Shown one piece after another: positions 1 to 6,314 of a stretch of DNA of 64,000 nt. Numbering within the stretch: the first letter of the stretch is position 1; each line of letters opens with the position of its first letter. The position numbers were made by a program, and so were the translations under genes. The notes under the pieces were generated by a model that saw only the letters and a program-made list of their open reading frames with translations, ran no database searches and had not been told where the DNA came from. The DNA comes from an uncultured bacterium (GTDB taxonomy: Bacteria > Actinomycetota > Actinomycetes > S36-B12 > CAIYMF01), in assembly GCA_903826575.1 (NCBI GenBank), contig CAIKEU010000058.1, positions 1 to 64,000 of the forward strand, read 5' to 3'.

Positions 1-1
1 A

Positions 2-1033
2 CTCCAGGGTGGCTTGCATCGGCAAGAGCATGGTGGCAACTCGTGGTCGCATGTCGAGTGGATGTTGGTGGAGGAGCAGTTCGGTCGCTCGACTAATGCG
101 ATCTCTTGGTACGTCCCGAATGCATACAACGTTTGGCGCGCGGCAAGCCCTGAGCTTCAGCAGCGATGGCTGGTACCCGCGCTTCGCGGTGAGCATCACG
201 ATGCGTATGCCGTTACCGAGCGCAATGCTGGCAGTGATCCTTCGGGCATGACGACGGTGGCCCGACGAGTGCTCGGCGGCTGGGAAATCAGCGGCGAAAA
301 GTGGTTCGTAACGTTCGGCGGTGTTTCGGCCGTGATCATCGTGGTGGCATATGCATTGGAAGACGGCGAATCGTTAGACGATCCGAATACTCCGCGGCGC
401 ACGTCACTGTTCGCGGTTCCCATTGAATCCGCTGGAATTACGACCGTGGACGACCCGCCTTTTACTCACAACTACGCCGATGGTCACCCGACGATGGTCT
501 TCGATCGAGTGCGGGTAAGCGACGCAGATGTGATTGGCGAGATCGGCGGTGGTGACGATCTCCAGCGCGCTTGGTTTGTCGAGGAACGCCTCGGTATTGC
601 TGTCCGATGTGGTGGTGCAATGCAACGACTCCTTGAAGAAGCGATGGAGTGGACGACCACTCGCGAGCAGGGTGGTGCCCGCCTGATCGACCATCAGGGC
701 GTGTCGTTCCCGCTCGCAGACTCAGCTGCCGATGCTGCGGCTGGTCGATTGCTGACCTTCGACATTGGGCGAATGATCGACGCTGGTGCTGATGCAAAAC
801 TGATTCATGGCAAGGCCAGCATGGCGAAACTATTCATGTCCGAGGCTGCATGCCGTTGTGCTGACAGGGTTTTACAGGTATTTGGTGGACGCGGGTATAT
901 GCGAACTACGACGGCCGAGCGATTCTGGCGTGAACTGCGCGTCGACCGAATTTGGGAAGGTTCGTCCGAGATCCAGCGCATCGTCGTGGCCCGATCACTT
1001 GAGCGTCGAGGTGTCGATGCGATGCTGTTCTAA
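2..1033 (+). CDS. Acyl-CoA dehydrogenase, 5'-truncated by the window edge
   Basis: This is a flavin-dependent acyl-CoA dehydrogenase, which oxidises an acyl-CoA to the 2-enoyl-CoA in fatty-acid or branched-acid breakdown. The reading frame is open from base 2, so the start lies upstream; about 343 residues are visible and the substrate-entry N-terminal helices are missing. The middle (YAVTERNAGSD, then a GEKWFVTFGG stretch) is the beta-domain flavin region. The C-terminus carries the family signature QVFGGRGYMR and WEGSSEIQR; the Glu in WEGSS sits where the catalytic base of medium-chain enzymes lies. The family is secure; the acyl chain preferred cannot be read. A small gene follows 40 bases downstream on the same strand. 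Confidence 0.93.
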   Translation, partial: LQGGLHRQEHGGNSWSHVEWMLVEEQFGRSTNAISWYVPNAYNVWRAASPELQQRWLVPALRGEHHDAYAVTERNAGSDPSGMTTVARRVLGGWEISGEKWFVTFGGVSAVIIVVAYALEDGESLDDPNTPRRTSLFAVPIESAGITTVDDPPFTHNYADGHPTMVFDRVRVSDADVIGEIGGGDDLQRAWFVEERLGIAVRCGGAMQRLLEEAMEWTTTREQGGARLIDHQGVSFPLADSAADAAAGRLLTFDIGRMIDAGADAKLIHGKASMAKLFMSEAACRCADRVLQVFGGRGYMRTTTAERFWRELRVDRIWEGSSEIQRIVVARSLERRGVDAMLF

Positions 1034-1073
1034 GGACTTACTGCGACTGGCGCAGATCAAAGGATGGTGACGG

Positions 1074-1280
1074 ATGGCCGACAACGTTGTTGAGCGTTCG
1101 CAAACGTCAGCTGACAGTGGCCAGAGTTCAGCGATCAAGCCGCGGTTGAAACTTGAATTAGACGCTCTGCCTGATCAGACCAGTGATGAACTTGCCCAAT
1201 CGTGGGGCGAATCGAGGCCAGATGATGCGGCGAAGGAGCAGCGCTACCTGGCCGAAAAGCCCCCGCACCACGGCGATTAG
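1074..1280 (+). CDS. Small acidic hydrophilic protein, conserved-looking
   Basis: This 68-residue protein has no signal peptide, membrane segment or cysteine. The start ATG is preceded by a purine-rich ribosome site (aaaggatgg). Its second half (LPDQTSDELAQSWGE, then a charged stretch and YLAEKPPHHGD) resembles a short motif that I recall from small actinobacterial proteins: a D/E-rich middle followed by a PPHxG ending. That resemblance is from memory and is not a database hit. The function is unknown. It lies between the acyl-CoA dehydrogenase and the converging SAF-domain gene, 11 bases from the latter's stop. Confidence 0.65.
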   Translation: MADNVVERSQTSADSGQSSAIKPRLKLELDALPDQTSDELAQSWGESRPDDAAKEQRYLAEKPPHHGD

Positions 1281-1291
1281 GGCTATTTTTC

Positions 1292-2029
1292 CTAGCTGGA
1301 ACTTCCGCGAAGTGCGAGGACAAGTGTTGATTGGACGCTCGCTGCTGCGATGGAAGCGGCCTGCCCTGGTCGGGCGATCACCACGACGTCTGCGCCGTTC
1401 GAACTCGTTGAGGCGCCAAGCATGGACGACCCCGCAGCCGTCACCGACGCAATGAGTACAACGACATCAGTAGCGACCGCATGTGCCACAGTTACGTCGC
1501 CACTTGAACCGCTTGTGTTTCCGGCCAAGACGTCCACGTGGTCACCTCGTTGCACAAGGGCTGCGGCCGAGTTCGTGACATGAACGGGAACCGCGACTGA
1601 GTCAGGGCCGATTTGATGGACGAGGCGGGAATCAAGAACGTCCCGCTCTCGGATGATGTCGCCGGCGAACATGGGAGCCAATAGCGCGTGATGCACAATC
1701 GACGACGTTGCGGCCAGCGCGTCGTGGGGGATCGCGTCGCCAGGCACGGTGGCAAGAGCGATGTCGGTGGCGGCAACGACGGTTCCGGCTGCAATGTCGT
1801 GGGTCGCGATGACGGCCAGCCTCGTCGGCGGGGTCATGGGGTGGATCAGTGACAGCGTGGTAGCCGTGACAACGAATCCGAGAATCACCAAAAGCATTCG
1901 TCGATGCCGGAAGAGCCTGCGCTGCCATCGATTTGGTCGCCTGACCGGTAGCGGAGATCGAGTGTCGTTCGTCGTCTCTGGTTTCGCGGCGGCCGTGGAG
2001 GAGAGCAATCTGCTTAACGGATTGAACAT
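1292..2029 (-). CDS. SAF-domain membrane-anchored protein (CpaB/RcpC-like)
   Basis: This is a 245-residue protein with a basic, proline- and arginine-rich cytoplasmic N-terminus (1-44), one membrane segment (about 45-63, LLVILGFVVTATTLSLI) and then a SAF domain starting near residue 72 (ATHDIAAGTVVAATDIALATVP). The rest is outside the cell and rich in Ala, Val and Ser. SAF domains occur in pilus-assembly protein CpaB and in FlgA; actinobacteria carry such a protein next to an FmdB gene, as here, without nearby pilus genes. No Flp/Tad cluster is visible in this window, so a pilus role is not supported. It is read away from fmdB, which lies 76 bases upstream on the same strand, so the two may be co-transcribed. 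Confidence 0.8.
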   Translation of the reverse strand: MFNPLSRLLSSTAAAKPETTNDTRSPLPVRRPNRWQRRLFRHRRMLLVILGFVVTATTLSLIHPMTPPTRLAVIATHDIAAGTVVAATDIALATVPGDAIPHDALAATSSIVHHALLAPMFAGDIIRERDVLDSRLVHQIGPDSVAVPVHVTNSAAALVQRGDHVDVLAGNTSGSSGDVTVAHAVATDVVVLIASVTAAGSSMLGASTSSNGADVVVIARPGQAASIAAASVQSTLVLALRGSSS

Positions 2030-2105
2030 GTCCGCACAGTAGGCGCGCTCAGACCGAACCCGTTAGGGATATCCACAACGGTGCGCAGTCAGTGCCGCGG
2101 GAAGA

Positions 2106-2483
2106 TCAGGCGGCTGAGCCGGAGTTTCCGCCAGATGAAGACGAACTGGTTGACGGGGTGGCGGGCGAGGATGCGGCTCCCCCGGATGACGAAGAACCGG
2201 AGGAGGACTCGCTGGAAGACCCACCGCTGGACGAACTGCTCGATGACGAACTATCGCCCGATGTTGAAGAGCTGCTCGGCGATGCGGGTGACGTACTCGA
2301 GGACGTGCCGCGGCTGTCGTTGCGGTAGAAACCAGAACCCTTGAAAACTATGCCGACGGCGTTGTAGAGCTTGCGCAGCGTGCCTTCGCACGAGGGGCAT
2401 ACCGTCAACGAGTCGTCAGAGAAAGCCTGAACGACCTCGATGGCTTCGCCACAGTCATTGCACTGGTACTGATAGGTAGGCAC
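2106..2483 (-). CDS. FmdB-family zinc-ribbon protein with serine-rich tail (Ruc-like)
   Basis: The N-terminal 55 residues form an FmdB zinc ribbon with two CxxC pairs (Cys8, Cys11, Cys29, Cys32), followed by the family's GSGFYRND stretch. From about residue 58 to the end (125) the protein is almost pure Ser, Gly, Pro, Thr and Ala, and is probably disordered. This combination matches Mycobacterium tuberculosis Rv0991c (Ruc), a serine-rich FmdB protein described as a redox-regulated chaperone whose cysteines bind zinc and respond to oxidation. In mycobacteria that gene adjoins 5-formyl-THF cyclo-ligase; here the cyclo-ligase is 6 kb away and the neighbours are a SAF protein and a sugar kinase. 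A chaperone role is inferred from architecture and broad synteny only. Confidence 0.85.
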   Translation of the reverse strand: MPTYQYQCNDCGEAIEVVQAFSDDSLTVCPSCEGTLRKLYNAVGIVFKGSGFYRNDSRGTSSSTSPASPSSSSTSGDSSSSSSSSSGGSSSESSSGSSSSGGAASSPATPSTSSSSSGGNSGSAA

Positions 2484-2657
2484 GGAAGCTCCGAGACGTT
2501 AGAGATGCTGGTCTGGCTATGAACGTTGTTGCGACGGTCATGTTGGTGCAGGGCGATGACACAAATCTCCGCGTGCGACCACGTCCGTCAAGACGTAATC
2601 ATGCCAAACAATTGCCGGTTCCACCCAATCACGTGATCGGTTGGGAGCACAGTCTGA

Positions 2658-3566
2658 CTACTGCGGTAATTCGTGCAGATAGGGGGGATTGGCGCCCACA
2701 CGCTGGCACGTGATTCGGGCCACGTCGACTGCCTTTCCTACCGCCCACTCTAGGAGTTGCGTGTCGGCAAGATCAGTACGCGAAGATCCACTCGATAGCC
2801 AGAAGGCGAGGAATCCGCCGCCGAACGAATCGCCCGCTCCAACAGTGTCGACGACCTCGACAGTCGGAACCGGGACGACGCGTTCGTCATGAGCCGTGAT
2901 GATCCGAACTCCGGCAGCTCCGTCGGTAAACAGAACCACCTTCACGCCCAGTCCGATGAGCCCGCGAACAGCTTCAAAGTGATCCATGCCGGGATTCAGA
3001 TAGTCGAGATCATCACCGGACACTTTCACAACGTCCGCTCGACGCAGCACCTTTTCCAACCGGGCTCGGTACCCGCCCTCGTCGTTGATGACCAGGGGGC
3101 GGCAATTCGGATCAACGAAAACAAGTGTTGTTTCTGCTGCTGCAGCCACCGCGGTAGCCGTGGCGTCAGCGGCTGGCTCGAGAACCAAGCCCAAAGTTCC
3201 GACAACCAGGGCATCGAGCCCTTCAGGTAATTCGATATCGCCGACGTTGACAGCAGGTGCCGCAGTTCCTTCGATGTAGAAGCGATAGGTCGCTGCGCCA
3301 CCTTCGTCGAGGGCAGCGAGGGCAAGGGTGGTCAGCAGTCCGGCACGAGGAGGCAGGGCTTGCTTCACGCCGTCTGCAGCGAGCATCGACGAGATTGTCT
3401 GGCCGAAGATGTCGTCCGAGATTCCGCCGGCGAACGAGACGTCGACCCCGAGCCGGCCGAGTGTCCGCGCGAAATTAAATGGACCGCCCCCGGGAACGGC
3501 CGCAACCTCACCATTCGGCTTGGCAATCAGATCGACGAGCGCCTCACCCACGACGAGAACGCCCAC
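2658..3566 (-). CDS. PfkB-family sugar kinase (fructokinase-like)
   Basis: This is a 302-residue ribokinase/PfkB-fold ATP-dependent sugar kinase. The N-terminus (VVGEALVDLIAK) and the Gly-rich signature 1 (PGGGPFNFARTLGRLG, about 25-40) form the sugar site. Signature 2 near the C-terminus (DTVGAGDSFGGGFL) contains the anion hole and the catalytic Asp of GAGD. The length and the NFA motif are most like fructokinases. It stands alone on the minus strand with no sugar transporter or hydrolase next to it, so the substrate is uncertain. The 174 bases between its stop and fmdB hold no gene that I can support. It is divergent from the ABC transporter that starts at 3690. Confidence 0.9.
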   Translation of the reverse strand: MGVLVVGEALVDLIAKPNGEVAAVPGGGPFNFARTLGRLGVDVSFAGGISDDIFGQTISSMLAADGVKQALPPRAGLLTTLALAALDEGGAATYRFYIEGTAAPAVNVGDIELPEGLDALVVGTLGLVLEPAADATATAVAAAAETTLVFVDPNCRPLVINDEGGYRARLEKVLRRADVVKVSGDDLDYLNPGMDHFEAVRGLIGLGVKVVLFTDGAAGVRIITAHDERVVPVPTVEVVDTVGAGDSFGGGFLAFWLSSGSSRTDLADTQLLEWAVGKAVDVARITCQRVGANPPYLHELPQ

Positions 3567-3689
3567 AGAATCGATCCTTTCGTCGCGAATACATCGCTAT
3601 TGCGATGACATGTGTCCTTGCCTGTGCGTGCAATGTGCAAACGTAATTGTGCCTGCCGTAGGCTCTTAAAGGAACAGGGAGGTACGACC

Positions 3690-4616
3690 GTGTCAGTTGA
3701 AGCAATTGGTCTCGGTAAGTCGTATGGCAGCACTCGCGCGGTTGATGATCTGACATTTCGCCTCGAGCCGGGCGTCGTCACGGGGTTCCTCGGGCCCAAC
3801 GGTGCGGGCAAATCTACGACAATGCGGTTGATGCTCGGCCTAGACAAAGGCGATGGCCAGACTCTTTGGGATGGCAAGAAGCTCACTGAACATAAGCCCG
3901 TTTCCAAGGTGGTTGGTGCGCACTTGGATGCGAAGTTCTTTCACCCTTCACGTAGCGCCCGAAACCACTTGAAAATGTTGGCGCAAGAGGCGTCCATTCC
4001 TTCGTCGCGGATCGACGAAGTCATCAGCCTGGTAGGACTACAAGATGTTGCGAAGAAGGCTCCTGGAGGGTTCTCTCTCGGTATGGGCCAGCGGCTCGGT
4101 CTTGCCGGGGCGCTGCTTGCCCAACCAAAGGTGATGCTCCTTGACGAGCCAGCCAATGGTCTTGATCCGCAATCAATTCAGTGGCTACGCGACTTCCTGC
4201 GTCACTATGCCAGTCAAGGAAATGTCGTCTTCGTTTCAAGTCACCTACTTTCTGAAATGCAATTGATGGCTGATCATTTGATCGTTATCGCCAAGGGCAA
4301 GATGGTGGCGAATGATTCACTCGCAGCTTTTGTTGCGCGGAGTTCGGGTAACGACATCCTTGTTCGCTGCAGTGATCCAGCTAAGTTGGCCGCTGCCATG
4401 GCTAGCGTCGGTGTGCATTGTGTCCCAGAAGGCGCTGATGGGTTGGCAGTTCAACTGGCTAACACCGATTGGATTGGTGATGCGGCCTTCAAGTACGGCA
4501 TCACCGTTTATGAACTCACCAAACGCACGGCAAGCTTGGAAGACGCATTCTTGGAACTGACGTCCGGGGATCAGCAATTCCAGCTCGGTTCTAGCGCACC
4601 TGAGGTCACGTCATGA
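3690..4616 (+). CDS. ABC transporter ATP-binding protein (drug/lantibiotic-exporter type)
   Basis: This is the 308-residue ATPase of an ABC-2 type exporter. Walker A is GPNGAGKST (35-43), the signature is FSLGMGQRLGLA, Walker B is VMLLDEPANGLDP and the switch His lies in VFVSSHLLSEM. The C-terminal 90 residues match the extension of BcrA/CcmA-like exporter ATPases. I chose the GTG at 3690 because ggaacagggagg lies just before it; an upstream start would add a Cys/Arg-rich stretch foreign to the family. Its stop overlaps the permease start (ATGA), so the two are translationally coupled. The substrate is unknown; bacitracin-type resistance proteins share this form. Confidence 0.92.
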   Translation: MSVEAIGLGKSYGSTRAVDDLTFRLEPGVVTGFLGPNGAGKSTTMRLMLGLDKGDGQTLWDGKKLTEHKPVSKVVGAHLDAKFFHPSRSARNHLKMLAQEASIPSSRIDEVISLVGLQDVAKKAPGGFSLGMGQRLGLAGALLAQPKVMLLDEPANGLDPQSIQWLRDFLRHYASQGNVVFVSSHLLSEMQLMADHLIVIAKGKMVANDSLAAFVARSSGNDILVRCSDPAKLAAAMASVGVHCVPEGADGLAVQLANTDWIGDAAFKYGITVYELTKRTASLEDAFLELTSGDQQFQLGSSAPEVTS

Positions 4617-5374
4617 TTGCTGCGCTTAGGTATGAATGGACGCGTTTCTGGACGGTCCGCTCGACGTACATCATGCTTGGTTTGGCGCTGCTACTCAGCG
4701 CGGCTCTGTCTTTCTTGATTGTTCAAGCGACCCAATCAGCGGGACCAGACCAGGGTGGCCCGCCGCCGGGGACGATCGATTGGTTCACCTCGTTCTCCGC
4801 ACCAATGACGTTTGCCGCGGTGTTGGCATCTGTACTGGGCGCTCAAGCCATTGGACAGGAGTATCGCTTCGGCCTCATTAGGCTCACGCTGACTGAGTTC
4901 CCCAATCGCATCAGCATCGTCGTCGCCAAGACGGTGATGGTGATTATGGCCGGGGTCTTGATCGCGCTCGTTTCATATCTTGGAAGCTGGATTGGGTTGG
5001 CTCTGCACGGGCATCCGACTCCACCGGCCGGAGTAACGGTTCCCGACTCGACCTTCTTTGGTCGTGGCATCGTGTTCGTCGTCCTGTGGGCCCTGTCGTC
5101 ATTTGCCCTTGCAGGTATCACGCGGCAAACGGCCATCGGCATTGCGGTTCCAATCGTTTCGGGGCTCATCGTCGAGAACGTCCTAATCGGCTTCTTCTCA
5201 GAGAAGGCCACGTGGCTCGTTGAACATCTGCCGTGGAGTTCGGCGAGTCGATGGGCTGGTAACAGCGACTTTGTCCAGGGTCCGAGCGGCTGGAGTGGCT
5301 TGGCCGTGTTCGCCGTGTGGGTGGCCCTTTTCTTCATCGTCGAACTCGTGCTTTTTATGCGCAGGGACGCGTAG
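4613..5374 (+). CDS. ABC-2 type permease, partner of the upstream ATPase
   Basis: This 253-residue integral membrane protein starts inside the stop of the ATPase gene. It has an N-terminal amphipathic stretch (ALRYEWTRFWTVRSTYI), then about six hydrophobic segments: near 21-40, 62-80, 105-130, 145-165, 170-190 and 225-248. A large first outside loop (TQSAGPDQGGPPPG) and a final MRRD tail are typical of ABC-2 exporters. No fused substrate-binding domain is present. With the ATPase it would form a homodimeric or 2+2 exporter. The cargo cannot be read from the sequence. Confidence 0.87.
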   Translation: MIAALRYEWTRFWTVRSTYIMLGLALLLSAALSFLIVQATQSAGPDQGGPPPGTIDWFTSFSAPMTFAAVLASVLGAQAIGQEYRFGLIRLTLTEFPNRISIVVAKTVMVIMAGVLIALVSYLGSWIGLALHGHPTPPAGVTVPDSTFFGRGIVFVVLWALSSFALAGITRQTAIGIAVPIVSGLIVENVLIGFFSEKATWLVEHLPWSSASRWAGNSDFVQGPSGWSGLAVFAVWVALFFIVELVLFMRRDA

Positions 5375-5418
5375 TTCGTTCGTCGCCGAGTGGCCGTCGA
5401 CTTCGCTAGCCTCAGCAG

Positions 5419-5886
5419 GTGAGTTCGCATACCCAACCGGCCGGGCCGGATGAGCTTGCCGCGGTTGCGTTCGGCGGTGTGGTTGGTGCATTGGCTCGAG
5501 CTGGCATCAGCGTTGCGCTGCCGCACCCGCACCCAGACAGTTGGCCGTCAGCGACGTTTCTGACAAATATGCTGGGCTGTTTGATTCTTGGGCTCGTTTT
5601 GGCGTTTGTCGATGCGCGCCATTCGCGCTGGTCCACAACGTCGCCTCGTCGTGCCCGATTGGCGCGTCCGTTTCTGGCCACCGGTGTCCTCGGCGGGTTT
5701 ACCACGTTTTCGACCTTCTCCGTCGAAGTTGTTCAGATGGTTCGCGCTGGCTCTGTTGTTTTGACGGGTATCTACGCCCTGTCCTCCTTGATTCTTGGCA
5801 TCGCTGCTTTCGTTGTGGGCCGTGACGTTGGCTCTCGCTGGTTCGGTGCGTCCGCAATCAATTTGCCGGCGGATGAAGAGCTATGA
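5419..5886 (+). CDS. crcB: Fluoride channel subunit Fluc/CrcB (first copy)
   Basis: This 155-residue, four-helix membrane protein belongs to the CrcB/Fluc family, which lets fluoride leave the cell. The diagnostic GGFTTFSTF box lies at 92-100 in the third helix and the conserved Asn of the second helix is at 50 (FLTNMLG). A basic loop between helices 2 and 3 (RRARLARP) indicates its orientation. Fluc channels are dual-topology dimers; where two genes occur in tandem, as here, the products usually form a heterodimer. The GTG start gives the expected length. The stop overlaps the next gene by four bases. Confidence 0.93.
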   Translation: MSSHTQPAGPDELAAVAFGGVVGALARAGISVALPHPHPDSWPSATFLTNMLGCLILGLVLAFVDARHSRWSTTSPRRARLARPFLATGVLGGFTTFSTFSVEVVQMVRAGSVVLTGIYALSSLILGIAAFVVGRDVGSRWFGASAINLPADEEL

Positions 5887-6290
5887 CTCTGACGACGAGT
5901 TTGCTGATCGCTCTCGGTGCGGCGGTGGGCGCCCCGACTCGTTTCCTGGTGGATCGCTCCCTAAATGGTTCGTGGCCGCGAGGAACGCTGCTGGTAAACG
6001 TTGTTGGCTCGTTTGTGCTCGGTGTCGCTTCCGGGTACGCCATACATGCGGCCGAACCGCCGAAGGCGATGTTGGCACTCGTGGGCATCGGGTTTTGCGG
6101 CTCGTTGACAACCTTTGGCGGTTTCGCCGCCCAGACTGTGGACCTGTTCTTACTTGGCCGCTCCGGTACTGGCTCATCATCAGCGAAGAGGAACACTGCG
6201 TATCTATACGCGTCAGCGTCGGTAGTTGGCTGCGTCCTTGCGGGCTGGATCGGGCTTCTGATTGCCTTTCAGATTTGGCCGGGTTTGTAA
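5883..6290 (+). CDS. crcB: Fluoride channel subunit Fluc/CrcB (second copy)
   Basis: This 135-residue CrcB/Fluc protein starts with the ATGA overlap of the first copy. The conserved Asn is at 39 (LLVNVVG) and the third-helix box reads GFCGSLTTFGGFA (70-82), so the STF part of the first copy is replaced by GGF. That divergence between the two subunits is expected for an obligate heterodimer in which only some of the phenylalanine-box positions are kept per subunit. No fluoride riboswitch was recognised upstream of the pair. A penicillin-acylase-family gene follows after 24 bases. Confidence 0.92.
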   Translation: MTLTTSLLIALGAAVGAPTRFLVDRSLNGSWPRGTLLVNVVGSFVLGVASGYAIHAAEPPKAMLALVGIGFCGSLTTFGGFAAQTVDLFLLGRSGTGSSSAKRNTAYLYASASVVGCVLAGWIGLLIAFQIWPGL

Positions 6291-6314
6291 GGGACTTAGT
6301 CGTAGGCTGACGGA

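Noticed and set aside
2092..2328. Acidic 78-codon frame on the plus strand opposite the FmdB gene
   Set aside because: It is the mirror of the serine codons in the FmdB tail; the minus-strand frame has the conserved zinc ribbon.
2519..2713. 64-codon frame between fmdB and the sugar kinase
   Set aside because: No ribosome site, and its end overlaps the kinase gene antisense; composition is not protein-like.
5375..5418. Fluoride riboswitch before the Fluc genes
   Set aside because: Only 44 bases separate the ABC permease and the first Fluc start, and no fitting pseudoknot is visible.
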